Source of the DNA: an uncultured Bacteroidota bacterium
Lineage (GTDB): Bacteria; Bacteroidota; Bacteroidia; Flavobacteriales; Flavobacteriaceae
DNA: 64,000 nucleotides
Reading direction: 5' to 3'
NCBI GenBank assembly: GCA_902536935.1
Contig: CACAZM010000005.1
Coordinates: forward strand, 28,349-92,348
Shown here piece after piece: positions 31,298 to 41,010 of the stretch. A program made the translations under genes and the position numbers. The first letter of the stretch is position 1, and each line of letters starts with the position of its first letter. The notes under the pieces were generated by a model. The model made no database searches. It saw only the letters and a program-made list of their open reading frames with translations, and had not been told where the DNA came from.

Positions 31298-34117
31298 CTA
31301 CTCGATTGTCAACATGCTGATTTTGCTATCATTCCAAAGCAAGGTGTAACTTCCTTTGGGTAAGTATGTCTTTCCATCATCGGCAGCTTCAAGTTTTGTC
31401 TTGTGCTTGCGGTTATATTTCTTGATTTGCTCCAGGCTCAAATTCAAATCATAGGAAATCGATTGTAGACCTGTTGCCAATTCAATATCTTCTTCATAGA
31501 CAATAACATCCTGATCGGACATTAACTGCCAGGTGCCATGAACTGGTTTACTAGCATAAAAAGTCCAAGAAAAGTCTGGGGATACGGCCTCCGACCAAAC
31601 TCTGTATTTTCTACCCCAGTTTTTTACGTGTTTAATCGGCTCAGGTGCAACGACTGCCACTGGGCGCAGAATAAGTGTGTTTAGAGATTGAATAGCTTCC
31701 AATTCAAGCTTATAAATCGACCGTCCATGTGTACCAATCAGCAAATCATTGTCGCGCTCTTGAATAAACAAATCGTGAACCGCTACCCGAGGAAAATCTT
31801 TATTAAACATCTGCCAGCTCAGACCACGGTCGATAGTCACAAACAATCCATTATCCGTTCCCACATATAAGATGTCGGCGTTGTTATGGTCTTCTCGAAT
31901 CACATTGATGGGTGAAAGCGGAAGGCCTTGTGCAAGACTTCGCCAGCTTTGACCCAAATCGTCAGATACATACAGATATGGAGTAAAATCATCCCAGCGA
32001 TAGCCATTGAGCGTTACATAAATCCGAGACGGAAAATGCTTGGAAAACTGAACGCGACTTACCCAGAGTTGCTGCGGCAAATCATTGCTAATGCGTTGCC
32101 AAGAAAATCCATTATCAATAGAGACATGAATATGACCATCGTCAGAACCTACGACCAATTGTCCAAACTGAAATCGAGACTCATCGATTGCGGTTAGTGT
32201 ACCATAAGGAACATTACCTTGTTTTAAACCACTAGTTAAATCTTCTGAAATTGTGTTCCAGTCATCCCCGCGGTTGAGCGATCGGTGTAGTTTATTGCTG
32301 CCTAGATATAGAATATCGTTATTGTGTGGGGAGAGAAGAATAGGTGTTTGCCAGTTAAACCGCAGTGGGGCTCCCCCGAGTTTGTGTTTGGGTTGAATAT
32401 AAGTACGCTCATTGGTTTCACGATTAATTCTGAAATAATTTCCAAACTGATAGCCTGTGTAAACAATATCTGCATGATTTTGATCGACTTGGATATGCAT
32501 GCCATCCCCGCCCATGATGTTCGTCCAATTGTTGTGTCCATACTGTTGCCAAGCCACATTTTCTAGGCTTGTGTGCGGAGCTTCCCACACGCCGTTATCT
32601 TGCAAGCCCCCATAAACATGATAGGGACTTTGTTGATCGGCATATACTGTATAAAACTGTCCGACAGAGGGTTGATTATTTTTGATCCAGTTTTGTCCGC
32701 CGTCATAGCTGATATTGACCCCACCATCGTTCCCGTTTATGAGGTGTTTGGGATTACTGGGGTTAATCCACAATGCATGGTGATCAACGTGTGCATTGGG
32801 TGCATCAATGCTCGAAAACTCTTGGCCGCCATCGCTAGAAGTCAACAAGGGAACACCATATATATAAATTCTGTCCGCATCAGTTGGCGTGACGTGAATC
32901 ATCCCAAAATAATAACCGTAACTGTAATACACATCGTCGAGATAGCCCGTATGGGTTTGACTCCAAGATCTGCCGCCATCATTGGAACGAAAAACTTGTG
33001 CCCCGACTACTGGAGTGTCAAATAAATCATTGTTTGCATTACTGAGATAGAGCGCCAAATCGGATGGCTTAACTTTTCCATTTCGAACCGCGTCACGAAT
33101 ACTTTCTGCGGTATGTTCTTCTGGAAAATTGTTGTCCTTTAAAAACTTGGATAGTAGTTTTTCATCAACTGCAAAAAAGCCCTCTAGTGACATGGTTTCA
33201 AAATCTTGTTTTGTCAGAGACGAAACCGCTTTCCGATCACTAGGTCTGCGATCTTGATTGTCAACTATCGCATAGATTGTTTTTGCATCATAAGCGGAAA
33301 GACCAATTCGGCCTATCCCTTCTCCTTGTGGAAAACCACTATTTTCTGTGCTGATTCGTTGCCATGAAGCACCTGCATCAGTGCTTTTGTAAATACCGGA
33401 TCCCGTACCGCTTCCCATAAAATCCCATGCCTTGCGGTCTTTTTCCCATGCCGCCGCATATTGCATAGCAAAGTTTTCAGGAGCCACACTGATTTCGATA
33501 ATTCCAACTGGATCTTCTAAAGACAAGGTTTGGGTCCAGCTTAAACCTCCATCTGTGGTCTTATAAATACCACGAGAGCTATCGGAAGAATACAAATGTC
33601 CTGTTACCCCCACTACAACCTCATTGGGGTCGTTGGGGTTGATTTCTATTTTTCCAATATGATGCGAGTCCGCCAAACCAATATGTTGCCATGAACCCCC
33701 TTTATCTGTGGATTTTAAGATCCCAATCCCCGCATAGGAAGAGCGAGACGAGTTGTTTTCACCTGTGCCGACGTAAATCGTATGTGATGGCCAATGCACA
33801 GCAATATCCCCAATGTTTTGCGTGGGACTGTTGTCCATAACTGGATTAAAAGTGGTGCCATTGTTGTTAGTGTACCACAAACCACCAGAGGCATAACCCA
33901 CATAGAACTCATGTGGTGCGTTGGGATTCACATCGAGGTCGGACACACGGCCGCTCATTATGCTGGGACCTATACTAGTTAATGGAAACTGGGCGACTAA
34001 GGAGTTGCTAAGTAAACGATCAATTTTATTGTTAGATTCGAGTCTATTTTCAGCTGGGGTGGCTGGGGGTTGTGCAAAACCAAAGGCCACGGTGAGAATA
34101 AATAGGTAATTCTTCAT
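31298..34117 (-). CDS. Secreted BNR/VPS10-like beta-propeller protein (sialidase/glycosyl hydrolase superfamily fold)
   Basis: 939 aa; signal peptide; repeated SxDGGxSW/SxDxGxSW Asp-box motifs (STDKGGSW, TTDGGLSW, STDAGASW, SNDGGRSW, SYDGGQNW, SIDNGFSW, SDDLGQSW). Confidence 0.85.
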   Translation of the reverse strand: MKNYLFILTVAFGFAQPPATPAENRLESNNKIDRLLSNSLVAQFPLTSIGPSIMSGRVSDLDVNPNAPHEFYVGYASGGLWYTNNNGTTFNPVMDNSPTQNIGDIAVHWPSHTIYVGTGENNSSRSSYAGIGILKSTDKGGSWQHIGLADSHHIGKIEINPNDPNEVVVGVTGHLYSSDSSRGIYKTTDGGLSWTQTLSLEDPVGIIEISVAPENFAMQYAAAWEKDRKAWDFMGSGTGSGIYKSTDAGASWQRISTENSGFPQGEGIGRIGLSAYDAKTIYAIVDNQDRRPSDRKAVSSLTKQDFETMSLEGFFAVDEKLLSKFLKDNNFPEEHTAESIRDAVRNGKVKPSDLALYLSNANNDLFDTPVVGAQVFRSNDGGRSWSQTHTGYLDDVYYSYGYYFGMIHVTPTDADRIYIYGVPLLTSSDGGQEFSSIDAPNAHVDHHALWINPSNPKHLINGNDGGVNISYDGGQNWIKNNQPSVGQFYTVYADQQSPYHVYGGLQDNGVWEAPHTSLENVAWQQYGHNNWTNIMGGDGMHIQVDQNHADIVYTGYQFGNYFRINRETNERTYIQPKHKLGGAPLRFNWQTPILLSPHNNDILYLGSNKLHRSLNRGDDWNTISEDLTSGLKQGNVPYGTLTAIDESRFQFGQLVVGSDDGHIHVSIDNGFSWQRISNDLPQQLWVSRVQFSKHFPSRIYVTLNGYRWDDFTPYLYVSDDLGQSWRSLAQGLPLSPINVIREDHNNADILYVGTDNGLFVTIDRGLSWQMFNKDFPRVAVHDLFIQERDNDLLIGTHGRSIYKLELEAIQSLNTLILRPVAVVAPEPIKHVKNWGRKYRVWSEAVSPDFSWTFYASKPVHGTWQLMSDQDVIVYEEDIELATGLQSISYDLNLSLEQIKKYNRKHKTKLEAADDGKTYLPKGSYTLLWNDSKISMLTIE

Positions 34118-34158
34118 GATGATTTTACTGTGAAGATAAATTTTTTTTACTTTACCGA

Positions 34159-35451
34159 ATGAAATACAACCACTTATCTCATCCTGTTTTTACACAACAC
34201 CGTCAGCGATTTACAGCACAACTCAAATCCAATAGCATTGCGGTATTCAATTCTAACGATATCTACCCCATCAGTGCAGACAGCACCTTGCCATTTCAAC
34301 AACACCGTGACTTATTTTACCTAACAGGAATTGACCAAGAAGAAACGATTTTGGTTCTCTGCCCAGATGCCAAAGACCCCGCTCTCCGCGAAGTGGTTTT
34401 TGTTCGCGAAACAAGTGCAAGTATCTCAGTTTGGGAGGGCCACAAACTTACCCAATCCGAAACTAAAGAAATTTCAGGTATATCGAACATAAAGTGGACG
34501 TCTGAATTCGAAAATCATTTTTTGACCTTGGCAAAAGAAGTTAAAAATATCTATATCAATACCAACGAACACTATCGAGCGAATGTAGAAACCCAAACTC
34601 GGGAAGATCGATTTATCGATTGGTGTAAAACCAAATTCCCAAAACACAACTATGAAAAAAGCAACTTTATTCTTCAGGGATTAAGATCTGTTAAAGACCC
34701 TGAGGAAATCGAACATATCCAAACGGCATGTGATATTACCGAAAGTGGCTTTCGACGAGTTTTGGGTTTTGTCAAGCCGGGGGTTTGGGAGTATGAAATT
34801 GAAGCGGAGTATGCCCATGAATTTCTGCGTAATCGCTCAAAGGGCTTTGCCTATAGCCCTATTATTGCTTCGGGTGTTAACGCAAATGTGCTGCACTATA
34901 TCGAAAACAACCAGCAGTGTCGAGACGGAGATTTGTTGTTGATGGATGTAGCTGCTGAATATGGCAACTACTCATCCGACATGACCCGAACCATTCCTGT
35001 TTCTGGTCGGTTTTCCAAGCGGCAACGTGCTGTTTATGATGCCGTCTTGCGCGTCAAAAACGAAGCGACCAAACTCCTTGTTCCAGGTGCATATTGGAAA
35101 GCATACCATATAGAAGTGGGTAAAATCATGACTGCTGAATTGATGGGATTGGGCCTATTAGACAAAGTAGATGTGCAAAACCAATCCGAAAAAAACCCCG
35201 CCTATAAAAAATACTTTATGCATGGGACTTCCCACCATTTGGGACTCGATACCCATGACTATGGCTTGCTCGACGAGCCCATCGCTGCCAATATGGTCTT
35301 TACCGTGGAGCCTGGTATTTATATTCCCGACGAGGGATTTGGCATTCGCTTAGAAGACGATGTTGTGGTACAAGAAACGGGCGAGCCGCTGAATTTGATG
35401 AAAACGATTCCGATAGAGGTCGAGGAAATTGAAGAGCTGATGAAAGGCTAA
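34159..35451 (+). CDS. pepP: Xaa-Pro aminopeptidase (aminopeptidase P)
   Basis: 430 aa; LLMDVAAEYGNYSSDMTRTIPVSG, HGTSHHLGLDTHD, FTVEPGIYIP metal-ligand motifs. Confidence 0.93.
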   Translation: MKYNHLSHPVFTQHRQRFTAQLKSNSIAVFNSNDIYPISADSTLPFQQHRDLFYLTGIDQEETILVLCPDAKDPALREVVFVRETSASISVWEGHKLTQSETKEISGISNIKWTSEFENHFLTLAKEVKNIYINTNEHYRANVETQTREDRFIDWCKTKFPKHNYEKSNFILQGLRSVKDPEEIEHIQTACDITESGFRRVLGFVKPGVWEYEIEAEYAHEFLRNRSKGFAYSPIIASGVNANVLHYIENNQQCRDGDLLLMDVAAEYGNYSSDMTRTIPVSGRFSKRQRAVYDAVLRVKNEATKLLVPGAYWKAYHIEVGKIMTAELMGLGLLDKVDVQNQSEKNPAYKKYFMHGTSHHLGLDTHDYGLLDEPIAANMVFTVEPGIYIPDEGFGIRLEDDVVVQETGEPLNLMKTIPIEVEEIEELMKG

Positions 35452-36485
35452 AAAGCCTTCCAACCCTGTGCTTTAAGCGGTATGACCTCCTCTGCTCGGC
35501 TCACAAGTGAAGGCACATCTCCTTTAGCAGTCATATGACCGATTACAGTTAGATTGGGATTGCCTTTAATTTTATCAAAGTCCGTTTGTTTGATTGTAAA
35601 TAACAGCTCGTAATCCTCTCCACCGCTCAAGGCAATGGTCGTACTATCGAGATTAAACTCCTCACAGACACTGATAAACTGCGGGTCGAGTGGGATTTTG
35701 TCTTCATACACCCTACAACCAATAACGCTTTGCTTACATAAATGCATTATTTCTGACGACAGTCCGTCGCTGATGTCGATCATAGCTGTAGGTTGTAGTT
35801 GGAGGTCTTGCAACAGTTGGATGATGTCTTTTCGTGCCTCGGGCTTTAGCTGACGTTCTACCAAATAACTATAAGGTTCTAAATCGGGTTGGTGCTGCGG
35901 GTTGGCTTTGAATACCTCGTTTTCACGAGCCAAAACCTGCAAACCCATGTAGGCGCCCCCAATGTCGCCACTGACCACCAACAGATCATTTTCAGAAGCA
36001 CCGCTACGCAAAACTACTCCTGTTTTTGGCGCGGTCCCCAAAGCAGTAACAGATAATTGCAAACCTTGTTGTGAAGAAGTGGTGTCACCTCCTACCAAAT
36101 CCACACTATAGGTTTTACAGGCCAAGTGAATTCCAGCATAAAGTTCCTCAACTGCCTCTAAGGGAAAGCGATTGGACACCGCCAACGATACTAAGACTTG
36201 TGTGGCTTGCGCATTCATCGCATATATGTCAGACAGATTCACCACTACCGCTTTATAACCCAAATGTTTAAGCGGCATATAGGCCAAGTCGAAGTGCACA
36301 CCCTCAATAAGCATATCGGTACTCACCACGGTTTCGCCATTGTGCTTAATTACTGCTGCGTCGTCGCCGATACCCAAAACGGTTGACTGCAGACTAGCGG
36401 TTGTTGATCTGGTGAGATGTTCGATTAGTGCAAACTCCCCCAAGCTGTCAAGTGGGGTTTTAGCTGGTTCTTTGTTCTCTAACAT
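35448..36485 (-). CDS. thiL: Thiamine-monophosphate kinase
   Basis: 345 aa; IGDDAAVI, STDMLIEGVHFDLAYMPLKHLGYKAVVVNLSDIYAMNA, LSGGEDYELLF. Confidence 0.95.
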   Translation of the reverse strand: MLENKEPAKTPLDSLGEFALIEHLTRSTTASLQSTVLGIGDDAAVIKHNGETVVSTDMLIEGVHFDLAYMPLKHLGYKAVVVNLSDIYAMNAQATQVLVSLAVSNRFPLEAVEELYAGIHLACKTYSVDLVGGDTTSSQQGLQLSVTALGTAPKTGVVLRSGASENDLLVVSGDIGGAYMGLQVLARENEVFKANPQHQPDLEPYSYLVERQLKPEARKDIIQLLQDLQLQPTAMIDISDGLSSEIMHLCKQSVIGCRVYEDKIPLDPQFISVCEEFNLDSTTIALSGGEDYELLFTIKQTDFDKIKGNPNLTVIGHMTAKGDVPSLVSRAEEVIPLKAQGWKAF

Positions 36486-36489
36486 GTTG

Positions 36490-36522
36490 CAAAATTAGGT
36501 TTTTTAAGCGCCCTGTAACAAA
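36490..36522 (-). promoter_or_regulatory. Putative promoter for thiL, adjacent to start codon
   Basis: Minus strand TTTG (36522-36519)-N21-TAATTTTG (36497-36490), then CAAC and ATG. Confidence 0.65.
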
Positions 36523-36748
36523 TTGAGAAGAGAAAACAAGAAATATGCTCTGTTTAGCATCAGTTGCCTGTTCACACAAAAAAATAGATAATAAAAAGCC
36601 AAAAGAAAGACGGTAAAAACAATTTCATTATTGATAAAAACAAAAATATTTGTTATAATATTTAATAAATTTATAATCAATACAGTTATCCAATCCCTTT
36701 TAGGAGTATCGGATGACTTCTCGAGATGATCTTGTAGGCAAAATGTCT

Positions 36749-36756
36749 TATATTTG
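36749..36756 (+). promoter_or_regulatory. Putative -7 element TATATTTG upstream of the suf operon
   Basis: Exact TAnnTTTG match 28 nt before sufA ATG; a TTG occurs only 14 nt upstream. Confidence 0.5.
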
Positions 36757-36784
36757 CATTTAGAAAACACCTTGAATAATTGCT

Positions 36785-37114
36785 ATGATTAAAGTGTCTA
36801 CACAAGCTCGCAAGCAAGTCATGCAGATGATGCAGTCAGATGGCTATGACATCAGTGACTCTTTTGTGCGTGTGGGTGTAAAAAGCGGCGGTTGTTCGGG
36901 ATTGTCATACGAGTTAAAATTTGACAATTCTCTCGGAGATGATGATAAGCTATTTGAAGACAATGATGTGCGCATCGTAGTTGACAAAAAGAGTTTTCTT
37001 TATCTTGTAGGTACGACCCTTGAATATTCAGGTGGACTTAATGGTAAGGGCTTTGTTTTTAACAATCCCAATGCCAATCGCACCTGTGGGTGTGGAGAGA
37101 GTTTTTCACTTTAA
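36785..37114 (+). CDS. sufA: HesB/IscA/SufA-family iron-sulfur assembly protein
   Basis: 109 aa; VGVKSGGCSGLSYELKFD and C-terminal CGCGESFSL. Confidence 0.93.
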   Translation: MIKVSTQARKQVMQMMQSDGYDISDSFVRVGVKSGGCSGLSYELKFDNSLGDDDKLFEDNDVRIVVDKKSFLYLVGTTLEYSGGLNGKGFVFNNPNANRTCGCGESFSL

Positions 37115-37126
37115 AACAGGTTTGCT

Positions 37127-38572
37127 ATGGCCTATACAGAAGAAGAATTAAAAAAAGAGCTAGAATCCAAAGAATATGCTTATGGATTCTACACAGACAT
37201 AGAGTCAGACACCTTCCCAGTTGGTCTCAACGAAGACATCGTCCGCGCGATTTCCCAGCGTAAAAACGAGCCCGCTTGGATGACCGAATGGCGCTTAGAG
37301 GCCTATGAGGTATGGTGTGGGATGGAAGAGCCCGACTGGGCCAATGTGGATTATCCGAAACCAGACTTTCAGGCGATTTCCTATTTTTCGGCACCCAAAA
37401 AAGCACCGAAATACAACAGCTTGGACGAGGTAGATCCCGAATTACTCGATACTTTTAAAAAACTCGGTATTCCTATTGAAGAACAAAAGAAATTGTCGGG
37501 TGTTGCGGTTGATATTGTTATGGACTCTGTGTCGGTGGCTACAACTTTTAAAGAAACACTTGCCGAAAAAGGGATTATTTTCTGTTCGATTTCAGAAGCA
37601 ATTAAAGAATACCCCGATTTGGTGCGCAAATACATTGGAACAGTCGTGCCACGAAAAGATAATTACTATGCAGCATTGAACTCTGCTGTCTTTTCCGATG
37701 GGTCATTTTGCTATATTCCCAAAGGGGTGCGCTGCCCCATGGAACTTTCTACCTACTTCCGTATCAACCAAGCCGGAACAGGTCAATTTGAGCGTACTCT
37801 TGTGATTGCTGATGAGGGCAGTTACGTGAGTTATTTGGAAGGATGTACGGCTCCCGCTCGTGATGAAAATCAATTGCATGCAGCTGTGGTTGAACTCGTC
37901 GCCCATGATCATGCCGAAATAAAGTACTCCACAGTGCAAAATTGGTTTCCTGGCGACGCAGAAGGCAATGGCGGTGTTTTTAATTTTGTAACTAAACGAG
38001 GAATTTGCCATAAAAGCGCAAAAATCTCATGGACACAAGTAGAAACCGGCTCAGCAGTGACTTGGAAATACCCTTCATGTATCCTGAAAGGTGACGACAG
38101 CATTGGGGAGTTTTATTCAATCGCTGTTACAAATAACCGCCAGCAAGCAGATACAGGTACCAAGATGGTGCATTTGGGCAAACGCACAAAAAGTACCATT
38201 ATTTCGAAAGGGATATCAGCGGGAACTTCCCAAAATAGTTATCGCGGATTGGTGAAAATCAGTCCCAGAGCCGATGATGCGCGTAACTTTTCACAATGTG
38301 ATTCCTTGTTGATGGGAAACAAATGTGGCGCACATACCTTTCCTTACATAGAAGCTGGAAACAAAAGTGCCCAAATCGAGCACGAAGCTACGACTAGTAA
38401 AATTGGAGAAGACCAAATTTTTTACTGTAACCAACGTGGTATCGACACCGAAAAAGCAATCGCACTAATTGTCAACGGCTTTAGCAAAGAAGTTTTAAAT
38501 AAACTCCCGATGGAATTTGCAGTGGAAGCACAAAAACTACTCGAAATTTCACTCGAAGGTTCTGTTGGATAA
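37127..38572 (+). CDS. sufB: Fe-S cluster assembly protein SufB
   Basis: 481 aa; [28 protein letters not shown], adjacent sufCDSE. Confidence 0.96.
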   Translation: MAYTEEELKKELESKEYAYGFYTDIESDTFPVGLNEDIVRAISQRKNEPAWMTEWRLEAYEVWCGMEEPDWANVDYPKPDFQAISYFSAPKKAPKYNSLDEVDPELLDTFKKLGIPIEEQKKLSGVAVDIVMDSVSVATTFKETLAEKGIIFCSISEAIKEYPDLVRKYIGTVVPRKDNYYAALNSAVFSDGSFCYIPKGVRCPMELSTYFRINQAGTGQFERTLVIADEGSYVSYLEGCTAPARDENQLHAAVVELVAHDHAEIKYSTVQNWFPGDAEGNGGVFNFVTKRGICHKSAKISWTQVETGSAVTWKYPSCILKGDDSIGEFYSIAVTNNRQQADTGTKMVHLGKRTKSTIISKGISAGTSQNSYRGLVKISPRADDARNFSQCDSLLMGNKCGAHTFPYIEAGNKSAQIEHEATTSKIGEDQIFYCNQRGIDTEKAIALIVNGFSKEVLNKLPMEFAVEAQKLLEISLEGSVG

Positions 38573-38578
38573 AATCAA

Positions 38579-38944
38579 TTGATGATGAAATACAACCTAG
38601 CACATATTGCCCTATCACTGTTTGTCGCAGCATGTACTACGCAACCCAAATCAGAAGTCGAAAGTGTAACTGGTGAGTTTTTGTTTTATGACAATGCCGC
38701 TGTCCTGAATACCGGAAGTGAAATTTATGGCGTAGTCGTAGATGACAAACTCCACGAACTCCACGCCCAAGCACTCGCCGTGCAAAAAGATAGTTTTGAT
38801 ATGGTACAAGTCTTTATCAAAGGGGTCATTTCCGAGAACCCCAACGAAGAGGGTTGGCCACAAGTTGTCACCGTTAAGGTAATTGACTCTGTTGCACCAT
38901 CCGAACCAATGACCAATCAAATGATCGAAATTCGAACTGAATAA
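38579..38944 (+). CDS. Small putative lipoprotein embedded in suf operon
   Basis: 121 aa; signal/lipobox-like LAHIALSLFVAACTTQPK; 6 nt after sufB and 1 nt before sufC. Confidence 0.75.
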   Translation: MMMKYNLAHIALSLFVAACTTQPKSEVESVTGEFLFYDNAAVLNTGSEIYGVVVDDKLHELHAQALAVQKDSFDMVQVFIKGVISENPNEEGWPQVVTVKVIDSVAPSEPMTNQMIEIRTE

Positions 38945-38945
38945 T

Positions 38946-39692
38946 ATGCTGAGTATAGACAACCTCCACGCCCAAGTTGAAGGGAAAGGAATTTTAAACG
39001 GAATCAACCTAGATATCAAACCTGGCGAGGTCCATGCCATTATGGGTCCAAACGGCTCGGGTAAAAGTACACTTTCCACTGTGATTGCAGGACATGAAGA
39101 TTATGAAGTCACAAAAGGGAGTCTTCTATATCAAGGAGCCGACATCAGTGATTTGAGTGCTGATGAGCGTGCCCATTTAGGGATTTTTTTGTCGTTTCAA
39201 TATCCTGTGGAAATTCCAGGGGTTACGGTAACAAACTTTATCAAAACCGCCATCAACGAAACGCGTAAGGGACAAGGTATTGAGGAAATGCCCGCCAATG
39301 TGATGCTGAAAAAAATTAAAGAAAAAGCAAAGTTGCTTTCCATCGATACCCAATTTTTGTCGCGTTCACTCAATGAGGGCTTTTCGGGTGGTGAGAAAAA
39401 GCGGAACGAAATTTTTCAAATGGCCATGCTCGAGCCCAAACTCGCCATACTGGACGAAACGGATTCGGGGCTGGACATCGACGCCATGCGCATCGTAGCT
39501 AATGGGGTCAATAGTCTGCGTAATGAAAATAATGCCATTCTCGTGATCACGCATTACCAACGTCTTCTAGACTATATCGTTCCGGATTTTGTTCATGTCC
39601 TACACGAAGGGAAAATCGTAAAGTCGGGCGGCAAAGAACTCGCCCTTGAGCTTGAAGAAAAAGGATACGATTGGATCAAACAAACAATATAA
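38946..39692 (+). CDS. sufC: Fe-S cluster assembly ATPase SufC
   Basis: Walker A GPNGSGKST, signature FSGGEKKRNEI, LDETDSGLDIDA. Confidence 0.97.
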   Translation: MLSIDNLHAQVEGKGILNGINLDIKPGEVHAIMGPNGSGKSTLSTVIAGHEDYEVTKGSLLYQGADISDLSADERAHLGIFLSFQYPVEIPGVTVTNFIKTAINETRKGQGIEEMPANVMLKKIKEKAKLLSIDTQFLSRSLNEGFSGGEKKRNEIFQMAMLEPKLAILDETDSGLDIDAMRIVANGVNSLRNENNAILVITHYQRLLDYIVPDFVHVLHEGKIVKSGGKELALELEEKGYDWIKQTI

Positions 39693-41008
39693 TGGATTTA
39701 CAAGAAAAACTTGTTGCTTCTTATATGGCGCAAACGTCTGCAACCGCAGAACCTGCTGGGCTTGCTAAAATTCGGTCGGCTGCGATTGAAACTTTTGAGC
39801 AACAAGGGTTTCCAACCAAAAAAATGGAAGAGTGGAAATACACCCCGCTAAACAAATTGGTCAAAACGGATTATACCGTTTTCCCGAAAAAATCAAAAAA
39901 CCTCACCCTTGACGAGGTGCAAAACTATATCCTTCACGACGTTGACACCTTTAAAATTGTGTTTGTCGACGGTGTATATAGTTCTTTCCTCTCCGAAACT
40001 ACACATGAGGGGATGGATGTATGCTTACTCTCGGCGGCACTGAGTCAACCGAAATTTCAAAAAGTCATTGAGCATTATTTTGATGCCGTTGCCGATTCAG
40101 AAGACTCCTTCACCGCTCTGAATACTGCCTTTGGTCGAGAAGGTGCTTTTGTGCATATCCCAAAAAAGAAGCGAGTTGAAAAACCGATTCAAATCATTCA
40201 TTTCTCTACTGGTATCAATCAAAACTTGATGCTACAACCCCGTAACTTGATCGTAGTGGAAGCTCAAAGCGAAGTGCAAATCATCGAACGACACCAAAGC
40301 TTGACCGATACGCCCGTATTGACCAATGTAGTTACTGAAATTTTTACCCATAAAGGCGCACAAGTCGATTACTACAAAATTCAAAACGACCATGAAGAAG
40401 CTTCCTTAGTCGATAGTACCTATATCGGACAAGAAAAGCATTCGCATGCCAAAGTGCATACCTTTTCATTTGGCGGTCAATTTATTCGCAACAACCTGCA
40501 TTTTTATCACAAAGACCAGGCGATTCAGTCCACCATGAAAGGCATTACCCTCGTGGAAGGCAAGCAATTGGTCGATCATCACACCCTAGTACATCATGCG
40601 CATCCCAATTCGGAAAGCCACCAGGAGTACAAAGGCATTTACGATGGGCAATCAACAGGTGTCTTCAACGGGAAAATCGTAGTAGAACAAGAAGCCCAAA
40701 AGACCAATGCGTTTCAGCAAAACAACAATATCTTGATGAGCGATAAAGCGACCATCAACACAAAACCACAACTGGAGATATTTGCTGATGATGTGCGTTG
40801 TAGCCATGGTTGTACAATTGGTCAGCTCGACGAAACCGCTCTGTTTTACCTGCAAACAAGAGGTATTCCCAAAAAAGAAGCACGGGCATTACTCACCTAC
40901 GCATTTGCTAATAACGTTTTGGCAAGTGTTAATATTCCCGCGGTCAAAACCAGAATCAATGCCCTAATCGCAAAAAAATTGGGTGTTAACCTTGGTTTTA
41001 ATCTGTAA
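39692..41008 (+). CDS. sufD: Fe-S cluster assembly protein SufD
   Basis: DDVRCSHGCTIGQLDETALFYLQTRGI; start adjusted to ATG 39692 overlapping sufC stop (TAATG). Confidence 0.95.
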   Translation: MDLQEKLVASYMAQTSATAEPAGLAKIRSAAIETFEQQGFPTKKMEEWKYTPLNKLVKTDYTVFPKKSKNLTLDEVQNYILHDVDTFKIVFVDGVYSSFLSETTHEGMDVCLLSAALSQPKFQKVIEHYFDAVADSEDSFTALNTAFGREGAFVHIPKKKRVEKPIQIIHFSTGINQNLMLQPRNLIVVEAQSEVQIIERHQSLTDTPVLTNVVTEIFTHKGAQVDYYKIQNDHEEASLVDSTYIGQEKHSHAKVHTFSFGGQFIRNNLHFYHKDQAIQSTMKGITLVEGKQLVDHHTLVHHAHPNSESHQEYKGIYDGQSTGVFNGKIVVEQEAQKTNAFQQNNNILMSDKATINTKPQLEIFADDVRCSHGCTIGQLDETALFYLQTRGIPKKEARALLTYAFANNVLASVNIPAVKTRINALIAKKLGVNLGFNL

Positions 41009-41010
41009 AT

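Noticed and set aside
36504-36770. Minus-strand 88-aa hydrophobic ORF in the thiL-sufA spacer
   Set aside because: Composition follows from AT-rich DNA; it overlaps the suf and thiL promoter regions and resembles no family I know.
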